The notes under the pieces are model-generated. The model ran no database searches, was not told the DNA's origin, and worked only from the letters and a program-made list of their open reading frames with translations. Shown here piece by piece: positions 29,117 to 38,054 of a stretch of DNA of 64,000 nt (within the stretch, counting starts at the first letter, position 1; each line of letters starts with the position of its first letter). The position numbers and the translations under genes were made by a program. The DNA lies in assembly GCA_963718635.1 (NCBI GenBank), contig OY970367.1, positions 1,922,001-1,986,000 of the forward strand, written 5' to 3'. The DNA comes from JAIOQJ01 sp963718635 (GTDB lineage Bacteria; Planctomycetota; Planctomycetia; Gemmatales; Gemmataceae).

Positions 29117-29176
29117 CGAGGCCGAGCCGGAAGCGTGAGCGACGTAAAGCGTTGCTTACGCTTTCGGCTTCTGACT
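29117..29176. repeat. Inverted repeat (AGCGTGAGCGA family)
   Basis: GAGCCGGAAGCGTGAGC at about 29124 pairs with GCTTACGCTTTCGGCTTC, ending at about 29172. The core is shared with the palindromes at 14.1, 35.5 and 37.8 kb. It could double as a transcription terminator for the DUF1559 gene. Confidence 0.7.
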
Positions 29177-29216
29177 ACCAGCAGCCTAAACTACCCGATA
29201 CAAGCCTGGAGCTGTC

Positions 29217-31752
29217 GTGGAAGATCAAAGTGCGTTGAATGTCATCCCAAGATCTGCGGAAGCAGTGGCTGCCGCGCGTATTGAAGAGAAGATCCAGCAA
29301 GGAGTCGCACTCTGCGCTCAAGCGGATTACGATCGCGCGATCAGCGTTTTCACGGCTGTCCTGCGAGCCAACGGCGTCCATGCCCGGGCTTTTGCCCTTC
29401 GCGGCGAAGCGCAACAGATGTTGTGCAACTTCGAGCGCGCGCTCGCTGATTTTTCGGCTGCGCTGCAGATCTATCCACAGAACGGCCGCTTTTACGTCGG
29501 GCGGGCGAAGGCCTACCGTGCACTCGGTCGCCTGGAGGCTGCTCTCGCCGATTGCCATTCCGCCTTGGATTACGAGCCCGAGAGCGTAGCAGCCTACATC
29601 GAACGCGCGGGAACTTCGGCCGATCTCGGGCAAGTCGAACGTGCCATCGGCGACTACACCGCTGCCATTCGCTTGAATCAAAAGGAATTTCACGCCTACT
29701 TACAACGTGGCAAGATCTACCTATCAAAGGAGCGCTTCGACGAAGCGATTTCAGATTTCACGCGTGCGATCGAGCTAAACTCCAACTACGTACTGGCTTA
29801 TCTGCATCGCGGCGACGCCTATCGCGGCCAAGGCAGCTTTGGCTCGGCTATCAGCGACTATAGCGAGGCCTTGCGCTTGCACCCCGGCAATGCTCTCGCG
29901 TTCTATCATCGCGGGTTGGCATCCGAAGCGCTTGGCGCGGCCGAGTCCGCCATCGTCGATTACACCCAGTCGATCAAGTTCTCTGCTACGCCGGCCAAGG
30001 CCTATTGCAGTCGCGGCGATCTCCACCGGCGGTTGGCAAATAGCGAAAGCGCTTTAGCGGATCTAAATGAGGCCATCGAAGGCGATGCCGACTTGGCGCC
30101 CGCGTGGTTTCATCGCGGCATGCTCTGGCTGGCCCGCGGCGAATATCCGAAGGCGATCGCCGAATTCAATCATTCGCAGAAATTGGCGGCTAACGATCCA
30201 GTCGTGCTCTTGAACCGGGCCATCGCGTACGCGAGTCTTGATGAACAAGAGAATGCCATCAAGGACTCAACTGGAGCAATGGCGCTGAATCCAAAATCGG
30301 CCCCTGCCTATTTGATCCGAGGCATTGCCCACGCGCAACTAATGGCCTTTAGCCAGGCGATTGAAGATCTGACGCGTGCCATCGAACTCGATCCGGATTT
30401 GGGCGCCGCTTATCTTGAACGGGCGCGCGCGTTGACGCAGCATCGAGCATTCGATCAGGCGTTGGCTGATTATGACCGTCTGCTGGAGATCGAACCGGAG
30501 CATGCCCTCGGCTATGCAAACCGCGGAATTGTCCACCGGCTTAAGGGCGATATTACTCAAGCAATAGCCGATTTCACTAAGGCTCTGCAGCTCGATCCCA
30601 AGCGAATCCTGGCCGGGTGGAACCATGGGCTAGGCGAGGTCGCCAAACGGCAAATGACGCCGATGCTTGCCGATTACGTGGAAGGCAAACGACCCGCACG
30701 GCCAGCGCCGGTTATTCGGGCTCTAAAGTCTTTGGCTAAGGCAGAGCCTAGCTCGTTGGCCGAGGAGAAAGTACCGGCCGCCGCGACTGAAGTTCACGCG
30801 GCTCGAACGGAAACCGAAGTACAGCCGATTCGACCGGTTGCCAAAGCTTTCCCGCAGGCTTTGGAAACCAAAGTCCCAAATCCTAAAAACGCTCTCGCGC
30901 CTGAGGCAGCAACATCGCAAGAGTTGAAACAAACCACGGACACGCTTGTTGATCTTCAGACGGAAGAGACCGAAGAGGTGATCGCTGGAGTCTTATTGAA
31001 CGACGAGATGGAGATCGATACGCCGGCGCCGGCTGGACCTACTGTTCCGGAGCAACCGGTGGTTGCCGAGCCGTCGGCAGCCACTCCTAAGCTGGTTCAG
31101 TGCATCATCTGCAAAAAGATCGGGCCGCCCGCGGAGAGGCTGGAAGGCGAGCGCGTCCGTTGCGGCCATTGCCGGACCATCTTTATTCCAATGACGCCCG
31201 GCGTTCCCGCTGCGGGGGCCCCCGGCGCGGCGCCGATGGGCCGGGCGATCAAGCCGAAAAAGCCAAGCCCGGCGAAATCTCGATCGGATGATAAAGAGCA
31301 ACTGCCCTTCTTCAAAACGAACCGAAAGCCGCTGCTTGCAGGCGGCAGCGTGGCCGTCATCCTGTTGCTGCTTCTCTTCGCTGATTCAGGTTCAGCGCAT
31401 AAAAGTGCGCGTCCAGCCCGTCCGCGGCGAAGTGAAGTTCCAGGGCGAGCCGACGCCGGATGCAGCGGTCTATTTGCACCCGATCGGCAAAACAAATGGC
31501 AACACGCCTAACCCGCGCGCCACGGTAAAAGCGGATGGCACGTTCGCCCTTGGAACCTACGCGAAAGAAGATGGCGCTCCGCCGGGCGAATATGCCGTCA
31601 CGGTCCAATGGTACCGCAAGCAAAAGCCGGACGATGAAGGGCTCGGCACGAATTCGCTGCCATCGAAATATGCCGACTTCAAGACGTCCGGCTTAGTGGT
31701 TCGCATCAAAGATGGTGATACAAAACTGCCGCCGTTGGAGTTGAAGAGATGA
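29217..31752 (+). CDS. TPR-zinc-ribbon-TM-transthyretin-like membrane protein, frame-interrupted
   Basis: The GTG start at 29217 follows GGAG. Residues 15-480 are at least 13 tandem TPR units (typified by AISDFTRAIELNSNYVLAYLHRGDAY). After a Glu/Ala/Pro-rich linker comes a zinc ribbon (VQCIICKKIG...RCGHCRTIF, four Cys), then a membrane helix (GGSVAVILLLLLFA). Removing one A from AAAA at 31401-31404 joins SGSAHKVRVQPVRGEVKFQG, a beta-sandwich domain of the transthyretin/carboxypeptidase-regulatory type (AAVYLHPIGK, APPGEYAVTVQWY), ending at 31752. Without the repair the TPR frame stops at 31511, leaving a headless second gene. One fused protein of about 845 residues is my preferred reading. 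TPRs suggest protein-protein contacts in the cytoplasm, with the last domain outside. Confidence 0.75.
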
Positions 31753-31795
31753 TACGCCCCACGCAGAAGTACGCGAAGCGTCCGAGGAGGCCTGC

Positions 31796-32320
31796 ATGAC
31801 GTCCATCACCACTACGACTCTGTTCAAAGACAAGGCGGTCCTTGGGGCTTCGATTCTCTGCGTAGCCTTAGGCGCGTTACTGTGGTGGTCTACGTTTGGA
31901 CGCAAAGCCGACGCGGACAATGTCAAAGTCTCAACGAGTTTTACCCATCTGCACTGCCCAAGTTGCAAGACAGAAATGCCTTATCGTGCCATCTCCGACG
32001 GCAAACCCTGTATTACTTGCAAGAGTCCGTATCTTCCCACCGTCGGGTCGTGGAAAAACGGCGGCCAAAGCGGCGATAAAATCAATTGGGGCAAAACAGC
32101 GATCTTTGCGATCGTTAGCCTCATTCTGGTTGAATGTTGGGCGTTTGTTTACATCCACCGCTCACGCGCATTAAGCCGAATTGTTGATGAAAGCAATCGG
32201 CAAGTTCTCCTGGCCTGCTGCCCGTTCTGCGAGCGCAAGATCCAGTATTCGATCAGTCGTATCGGCACGGGCGTGATTTGTGCGAAGTGCAAAACGGCGT
32301 ACGTTCTGCCGGGGGAGTGA
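31796..32320 (+). CDS. Membrane protein with two zinc-ribbon motifs
   Basis: A 174-residue protein preceded by GAGGAGG. Two membrane helices (about 13-35, VLGASILCVALGALLWW; about 100-122, AIFAIVSLILVECWAFVYI) enclose one Cys-rich ribbon (LHCPSCKTEMPYRAI...CITCKSPY). A second ribbon follows the last helix (LACCPFCERKI...VICAKCKTAYVLP). Each ribbon has two CxxC pairs suited to Zn. It follows the TPR/zinc-ribbon gene by 44 bases and may work with it. No named family is recognised. Confidence 0.75.
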   Translation: MTSITTTTLFKDKAVLGASILCVALGALLWWSTFGRKADADNVKVSTSFTHLHCPSCKTEMPYRAISDGKPCITCKSPYLPTVGSWKNGGQSGDKINWGKTAIFAIVSLILVECWAFVYIHRSRALSRIVDESNRQVLLACCPFCERKIQYSISRIGTGVICAKCKTAYVLPGE

Positions 32321-32344
32321 GCTCGAATGATATTGATATCGCCG

Positions 32345-32498
32345 CCACCCCGCTTGCCGGGGTGGAGCGCACGTTCGTCGCTAGAAAACCTCGCCTTATC
32401 GCAGAGACGCGGCCACCCCGCTTGCCGGGGTGGAGCGAGAGTTCGTCGCTAGAACACCCTTCGTCTAGTCCTCGCCGCCACCCCGCTTGTCGGGGTGG
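32345..32498 (+). repeat. REP hairpin array, three units (left of RAYT gene)
   Basis: Three hairpins with stem CCACCCCG, loop CTTGC (CTTGT in the third) and closing CGGGGTGG lie at 32345-32365, 32413-32433 and 32478-32498. The spacing is 68 and 65 bases. The bases after each stem are also conserved (AGCGCACGTTCGTCGCTAG and variants). The units are in inverted orientation relative to the three at 33399-33553. Confidence 0.9.
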
Positions 32499-32507
32499 AG
32501 CGCACGT

Positions 32508-33335
32508 TCATGGTTTGACTTCACCTTCTTCATCCTCCGCCCATACGTCTTCGTTCTTCACGGCGCCTTGATGATATTCGCCAAACGTTCCTGCATAGGC
32601 GCCAAATTGGAAAACCGCTTTCATCCCATGCACATAAGCCAAGTTATTGAGAAACGTCAGCATAATATCCGCCGGCGCTATCTCAAGTGGGCAGCCAAGC
32701 GCCGGATGCACATGGTCTGGCAGAATTCCTGCTCGCGACAGCGCTAGCCCTTTCAAGCGGCAGACACGCTCGATCATGTCACGCACCCGGCCCAACACCA
32801 CTTCATCGATGTTGCGCCAACGCTCGCGATGGACGAGAACGACATGCAGGTTGTACCAGTAGAGCGCATGCGCCGTTTTGCGGCAGCGCGACAGATCGAC
32901 CTTTGGTTGAGCAATCTGGAATTGTTGCAGTAGGGCTTCAACGCGTTCATCGGCCGGCAGGTGATGACTCACTTGCCCAGCAATGTAACGTTCCACGGCC
33001 GTCCGCGTGGCCGGGCCGAAGCTGCGCAGAGCGTAATTTCGTTGAAATGCTTTTGGGCGATCATGCCGGACGAGGTACTGAAGTCGCCCTTTGACTCGAT
33101 TGACGAGAAAGATCGGCGTAACGTTGGGGAGCGTGCTGAGCGAAAGCTGGCTGGTGGAATCGTTCTTGAGCCGATGACTTAGTAGCCGAATGCCATCGGG
33201 TTCCAAAGCCTGTCGAAGTCGACTGATCCAATTGGAGTCGGCAACGGGGTTACGCCAAAAGATGCTAAGACCCCAACGTAACGAGCCGGCAAATGAGCAG
33301 TTGTCGGCGCTGTAGATCGGCGTGAGATCGGGCAT
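32508..33335 (-). CDS. REP-associated (RAYT-like) HUH transposase
   Basis: A 275-residue protein with a single-strand-specific Y1/HUH nuclease signature: the HxH motif is in GILPDHVHPALG (residues 208-210), followed by a helix (PADIMLTFLNNLAYVHG) and candidate catalytic tyrosines at 247 and 254 (FGAYAGTFGEYHQG). The first 130 residues (SLRWGLSIFWRNP, LSTLPNVTPIFLVNRVKGRLQYLVR) look like a related helper half. Related transposases occur in planctomycetes. The gene lies between two arrays of GC-rich hairpins in opposite orientation, the hallmark of RAYT/REP units, in which a domesticated IS200-like enzyme spreads REP sequences. Conserved flanks and intact reading frame suggest activity. Confidence 0.8.
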   Translation of the reverse strand: MPDLTPIYSADNCSFAGSLRWGLSIFWRNPVADSNWISRLRQALEPDGIRLLSHRLKNDSTSQLSLSTLPNVTPIFLVNRVKGRLQYLVRHDRPKAFQRNYALRSFGPATRTAVERYIAGQVSHHLPADERVEALLQQFQIAQPKVDLSRCRKTAHALYWYNLHVVLVHRERWRNIDEVVLGRVRDMIERVCRLKGLALSRAGILPDHVHPALGCPLEIAPADIMLTFLNNLAYVHGMKAVFQFGAYAGTFGEYHQGAVKNEDVWAEDEEGEVKP

Positions 33336-33398
33336 CGGCTTCGGCTCCGAGTTGCGACGCTTTACGATTGGGGTCTTGTCTAGCTACGAACCCGCGCC

Positions 33399-33553
33399 CC
33401 ACCCCGGCAAGCGGGGTGGCGGCGTCTCGGCGACGGCGAGGTTATGCTAGCGACGAACTCTCGCTCCACCCCGGCAAGCGGGGTGGCGGCGTCTCGGCGA
33501 CGGCGAGGTTATGCTAGCGACGAACTCTCGCTCCACCCCGGCAAGCGGGGTGG
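33399..33553 (-). repeat. REP hairpin array, three units, exact 67-bp period (right of RAYT gene)
   Basis: Hairpins with stem CCACCCCG, loop GCAAG and closing CGGGGTGG lie at 33399-33419, 33466-33486 and 33533-33553. The period is exactly 67 bp and the intervening sequence (CGGCGTCTCGGCGACGGCGA, then GGTTATGCTAGCGACGAAC) is identical between units one-two and two-three apart from the first flank. This is the reverse complement of the left array. Confidence 0.9.
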
Positions 33554-33595
33554 CGGCGAATTCATCCGCAGCAAAGCGCCAATGATACCACCAAC

Positions 33596-34627
33596 TCATT
33601 CCGTCGGTGGCTTGAAATCCGCAATGTAAAGCTGTGTCGGCGAACGACCATCGCGGCTGCTCGTCCACATAACTTTCGTGCAGTCTGGGCTAAAGACGGG
33701 CAACACATCTTGGCCGGGTGCGTGGGTGATGCGGGTTGTCTTGCCGGTCTCAATGTTCATCCAATAGAGGTCGTAATTGGGTCGTGCTTTTTCATCGGTG
33801 TGGTCGGCGGCCGTGTAGATGATGTGCTTGCCGTCTTTGTACCAGAAGGGCGCCCAGTAGACCCATTTATCGTTCGCTGTTAAAGCTTTCTCGCCGCTGC
33901 CATCCGAATTGATGACATAGATTTGGAGCCGATCCTTTTCTTTGCGATCGCTGCGAAAAATCACTTGCTTGCCATCAGGGGAGAAGAAGGGGCCGCCGTT
34001 GTAACAATCCTTCGTCTTCGTCAGCTGCTTTACGTTGGCGCCATCGGCGTTCATGATGTAAAGATTCAAGTGGCCGTCGCGATTCGAGCAGAAAACGATC
34101 TGCTTGCCGTCTGCCGAGAACGAACCCTCGGCATCGTAGCCTTTAGTGTTGGTTAGGTTCTTGAGACTACCGCCATCGGGATCGGCTTCGAAGATATCCA
34201 TGTACGGATCGAAATCCCAGGAGTAACGACGGCGAACGCCGTTCTTGCGATCCTCTTCACGTCGTTGATATTCTTCCGCCTGGTGTTCTTTCGCTTTCGG
34301 GTCGAGGTGGCTACTGGCAAAGATCACCTTCTTGCGATCGGGAGCAAAGGCCGCGCACGTTGTTCGACCAATTCCCGGGCTAATTCGGCGATAGCTGCCT
34401 GTGGCTAAATCCTGCGTGAATATCTGATAGAAAGGGTTGCCGGTATCTTTTTCTTCTGCCTGAAAAATGATCTGCTTGCCGTCGGGAGAGAAATAGCCTT
34501 CGCCGGCCCGAACGAAATCAAAGGTCAATTGCTTGATGTTTTTGAGATGCTCGGCCTCGGCCTTTTGCCAATCGGCGGAAGGTAGGTCGGCGGCCATCGT
34601 TATTGACAGGAGCAGCAAATAGATCAT
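33596..34627 (-). CDS. Secreted TolB/PD40 beta-propeller protein
   Basis: A 343-residue protein starting MIYLLLLSITMAADLPS, with GGGGAG upstream; the leader is a short signal peptide. Repeated PD40/WD40-like units follow: GEGYFSPDGKQIIFQAE, CAAFAPDRKKVIFASS, EGSFSADGKQIVFCSNRDG, GPFFSPDGKQVIFRSDRK, APFWYKDGKHIIYTAAD and LPVFSPDCTKVMWTSSRDG. The six repeats fit one six-bladed propeller like the C-terminal domain of TolB. There is no peptidase domain, so it is a binding or scaffolding protein outside the cytoplasm. Confidence 0.87.
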   Translation of the reverse strand: MIYLLLLSITMAADLPSADWQKAEAEHLKNIKQLTFDFVRAGEGYFSPDGKQIIFQAEEKDTGNPFYQIFTQDLATGSYRRISPGIGRTTCAAFAPDRKKVIFASSHLDPKAKEHQAEEYQRREEDRKNGVRRRYSWDFDPYMDIFEADPDGGSLKNLTNTKGYDAEGSFSADGKQIVFCSNRDGHLNLYIMNADGANVKQLTKTKDCYNGGPFFSPDGKQVIFRSDRKEKDRLQIYVINSDGSGEKALTANDKWVYWAPFWYKDGKHIIYTAADHTDEKARPNYDLYWMNIETGKTTRITHAPGQDVLPVFSPDCTKVMWTSSRDGRSPTQLYIADFKPPTE

Positions 34628-34661
34628 CGAGTCACTCCCCAAGTGCTGCCCAACGCGACAG

Positions 34662-35399
34662 CTAACGACCCTTGAAATAAGTAAGCAAAGTAGCGATCCG
34701 TGCCTCGAGCGATTCTTTGCGCTTCACCAGCAACTGAGCGTCCGCCCGTCGATTGGTCACGTAGTCTTCCAGATGGATCCGTTCGTCCTCGGCATCTTCG
34801 GCGATCTTGATCTGTTCGTTGATGCGTTTATAGAAGCCCTTGGTTGTCTCCGTGCCGATTAATTCTTTTGTGGCTGCCGCATGGTCCGCAATCAGCTTCT
34901 GAATTTGCGGCAGAAGCGTTTCCATCTCTTTGCCTTGCTTGTCTATCTCGGCAAGGTAGAAGCTTTGCGGCTTGACATTTTCCGTGCGGAATTTGACGGA
35001 ATCGCGACCGGTGGGCTTATCGATTGCGAGCAGACCCGTTACCGGATCTTGCTCCGGCAACACTTGAACCGGATCGGGGACATCGCTCCCGTCCAGCTTG
35101 CCGGTGTCAACGAGTTCGAGCTGGCCTCGATAAAAATCGCGACGGCGCACTTCATCGATTTCAACCTTCACCAAGTCATCGTACTCTTCGACCCAGCGCG
35201 TATAAGCCCGGTTGTCCGCCTTGTTAAGTTCCTTCGTCCGTTCGATGGCTTTATCGATGCGGGTAATGAACTTCTTGGGATCTTCGCCTTTGGGCGTGAC
35301 GAAATCCATTTTTTGTGTGTAGACCGCCATGCCGACGATCAGGCAAAAGAGACTTCCCATCCCGTAGATCAGCACGAATGTCTTGCCGATGAAGTTCAT
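34662..35399 (-). CDS. Membrane-anchored coiled-coil protein, unknown function
   Basis: A 245-residue protein with one N-terminal membrane helix (FIGKTFVLIYGMGSLFCLIVGMAVY) and a long charged helical remainder (ITRIDKAIERTKELNKADNRAY and, at the C terminus, EDYVTNRRADAQLLVKRKESLEARIATL). Its architecture matches the next upstream gene on this strand (35589-37536), suggesting a related pair in one operon. I do not recognise a characterised family. The helix probably anchors it in the cytoplasmic membrane with the coiled coil outside. Confidence 0.7.
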   Translation of the reverse strand: MNFIGKTFVLIYGMGSLFCLIVGMAVYTQKMDFVTPKGEDPKKFITRIDKAIERTKELNKADNRAYTRWVEEYDDLVKVEIDEVRRRDFYRGQLELVDTGKLDGSDVPDPVQVLPEQDPVTGLLAIDKPTGRDSVKFRTENVKPQSFYLAEIDKQGKEMETLLPQIQKLIADHAAATKELIGTETTKGFYKRINEQIKIAEDAEDERIHLEDYVTNRRADAQLLVKRKESLEARIATLLTYFKGR

Positions 35400-35466
35400 T
35401 GTATGCAGTCCTTTTGTCTAGTCAGTGTCGCCAAGCAGTGACGAGCCAGGAGCGTAAGCTGATTTC

Positions 35467-35552
35467 GGCGAGCCGGGAGCGTAAGCGACCGGAGTATAGC
35501 ATTACTCAAACGTCTAAACAATTCTCCGGTCGCTTACGCTCCCGGCTCGCCG
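35467..35552. repeat. Inverted repeat with 29-bp arms (AGCGTAAGCGA family)
   Basis: CGGCGAGCCGGGAGCGTAAG at 35467 extends through CGACCGGAG and is matched exactly in reverse by CTCCGGTCGCTTACGCTCCC, ending GGCTCGCCG at 35552. The loop is about 28 bases of AT-rich sequence. It lies between two coiled-coil genes, and a partial third arm (GACGAGCCAGGAGCGTAAG) precedes it at about 35440. Confidence 0.9.
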
Positions 35553-35588
35553 GTTCCACCGGAAGCGGCACTCAGTAAGCCAGCTCCT

Positions 35589-37536
35589 CTACTTCTCCCC
35601 CGCCTTTTCCTTCTTCGGCTCATCGCGTGGGCCAAGTTCCAATTGATGCAGTTTCGCTTCGAGACCGACGAGCGCATCCTGCGCATCGCCTAATTGCTTG
35701 GTTATCTGAAACAATTCGTCGACCTTAAGATCCAAGTTTTGTAAGGCTATTTTCGCCGTGGCGGTTACCGCATCAAGGCGTAACTTCTGGGCATCTCGTT
35801 CGGCAACCCGGACGGCCAACTGAGCGGTATGGTCGTTTTTCAATACGGTTTGAGCCTTCACTTCCTCGATGCGCGTCTCCAGGAAGCGGGCAAGTTTGAT
35901 TACCTCGAGCACGTAGCTTTGATAATCCGCTTTGAAGATCCGCTGTTCCTCGTCTATCACGCCCGTCGCCGATTGGAGATGGACGCGGATTTGCGCAGGA
36001 CGGTCGCTTCAGCTTCAACCGTCAAAACATAGTTTTCCAGTCCAACCACGGCGGCTACGCGTTGGTGCCATAATTCACGATTGCTTAATAGAGATTCATC
36101 GGTCGCTCGCATTCGCACCACATTCAGATCGGGATCCACAATGGCGTCAGCCGGCTTTGTTTCCGGGGGGATCGTCGCCTTATACCAGAGATCGCGCGAC
36201 TCCTTGTTGATTCCCACATGCGCATCCAGATGGTAGAGCAAATGCGCGATGGCTCGTCGCTGCTCGCCCGGCTCGCGAATCGCTTTCAGGCCTCGCAGTT
36301 TCGCACGGGCGGCGGCAGAGTCGTCGGGCAAGTCGGTCGATGGAGTCGCCAACGCATCATCGAAGTAGGAACGAAGCAGTTCCATTGCAGCGGTCTCGAT
36401 GTGCGCTTCGCGCTGTTCTTGTTCTTTCTTCGACTCTTCATCGTTGCTCGCCGGTGGAGTCAAAGGCGCCAGCAGTTCGACCATTGCCGTCAGTGACTTT
36501 TCCTCGCTTTCGGTGGTCGCTCGAAGCAGCAGCAACTCTTTCAGCTTCGCTTTCGCTTCCGCGAGACGTTCGGGCGTTTCGAGCGCATTCGTGCCAATGG
36601 CCGCAAGATACGGAACGATGGCAGACGCAGCAGTTCCCGCGAGACGCTTATCTCCCTCCAATAATGCGAGCAGCGCTTGACGACCCGTTTCAATTGCCGG
36701 CAGGTCGGGCGGTTCGGCGGTCATCGCCGGTCGGATGGCCGCTAGTACATCGTTCAGGCGGTCGCTGTCCGACTTCTCGTCCGTCGTCGTGCTTTCCGCT
36801 TCGGCGGGTGCAATCGAAGGGGGGAGTTCGTTCGGCGACGTGGCATTAGCTACTTCGCCCAGAGCCCAAGCGATCAATCCCTGACGGCCGACCAACAGTC
36901 GATCAGCCTTTACTTTTGCATCGACGTTTGGCTCAAAAGCAGCGCCGGCCTCGCCGACTTCGCGAAGGGCGTCGAGCGCAGCCTCTTGGCGCCGCTCTTG
37001 CCCAGAAAGGTCATTGCCCGTCGGGCGGTAGGCCTTCGCTTGTCGTCGAGGAAGTCGCGCAGGAGCCCATACGCCCCTTCGCGTCCCTTTTCTTTTGCGA
37101 GATTGAGCAGCAAGATGAGAAGGCGAGCCCGTTTGTCCGCCCTGCCTGTCGTTTTCTCGAGGTCGCTGAAAATGATCTTCTGAACGCGTTTCACTTCATC
37201 GACTTGATTGGTGACGACCTCGCCGGGCTTCACACCCAGAACTTGTCCGCCTGCGGGAATGACGTCAACTAGCAATTGTTTCGGAATCTGATGATTGGCG
37301 GCCGAGACATATTGTAGGTCGAGGTAGCTGTAATCGAACGGGACTGATTTTTCATCGATATCGTCAGGCGAAGCAGGCGCCGCGATCGCAATAGGTAAAC
37401 CGCGGTTCACCAATTCCTGTTTAAGCAGCGCCAATTGCCAACGGGTTCGCGATTGGTGAACTTGCATGGCGAAATAAATGAAGGCGCCGGCGGCAGCCAT
37501 ATTCAAAACGGCAAAAAGATAGCCCCAAATTTTCAT
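35589..37536 (-). CDS. Membrane-anchored coiled-coil protein, two frame breaks
   Basis: Three consecutive frames form one protein of about 650 residues. It starts MKIWGYLFAVLNMAAAGAFIYFAMQ, a single membrane helix, and continues through a mixed helical region to LRDFLDDKRRPTARRAMTFLGKSGAK. It shifts at about 36985 into EAALDALREVGEAGAAFEPN and LLVGRQGLIAWALGE, and at about 35995 into QIRVHLQSATGVIDEEQRIFKADY with a C-terminal coiled coil (KVDELFQITKQLGDAQDALVGLEAKL). Each break is repaired by one extra base. This shape is common among planctomycete proteins of unknown function. It is upstream of the shorter 34662-35399 gene on the same strand. Confidence 0.75.
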
Positions 37537-37767
37537 CGGGTGAGCTCTCCAACAGGGACGCCGGCTGAATCCTACGAACGGCGTCGCGCAATCCGCACGC
37601 TTTCTCTATCTTTTCATTCTGACTGACGCCCGCTCGGTTGACAAGAAGAGAAGCGCGGCCGTCTCCAATTGATTTCCCGCGCGAATCTATCGCAGCAAGG
37701 AAAGGAATTGTGCCCGAAGAGTGGATTGTGTGCTAAGTAACAATTGCACCGATGGACCGGAAGTTCT

Positions 37768-37860
37768 TGGCGAGTCGGGAGCGTGAGCGACTGGAGAAAG
37801 CCGCCCAAATTGCGTTGAGCGTAGGAAATTCCTCCAGTCGCTGACGCTCTTGGCTCGCCA
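37768..37860. repeat. Inverted repeat with 28-bp arms (AGCGTGAGCGA family)
   Basis: TGGCGAGTCGGGAGCGTGAG with CGACTGGA at 37768-37795 pairs with TCCAGTCGCTGACGCTCTTG and GCTCGCCA at 37833-37860, with few mismatches. The remainder of the 518-bp gap between the divergent coiled-coil and kinase genes shows no gene. Confidence 0.85.
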
Positions 37861-38054
37861 GAATCCGTTGTCGAACGCGCTGAATCCCCGCAATCCGCAG
37901 ACGGATCGAGTTTTCTGAAGCATTCCCTGCCTTCGCGAGTTACAATCAAATGGAAAGTCGTTTACCGTCGGTATCGCCGTTTGCTGGAAGCCCCGTTGGG
38001 CTATCGGGAAACTTGCCTCGACCGGCCTTACGAAATCCGCTCGGAGATAGAGGG

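Noticed and set aside
33399..33553. CRISPR-like array (regular 67-bp repeats)
   Set aside because: The sequence between hairpins is itself conserved, the units are palindromic, only three are present on each side, and a RAYT-like gene rather than cas genes lies between them.
37614..37949. 111-residue minus-strand open frame upstream of the kinase
   Set aside because: It runs through the 28-bp-arm palindrome and has no coding character or ribosome-binding site.
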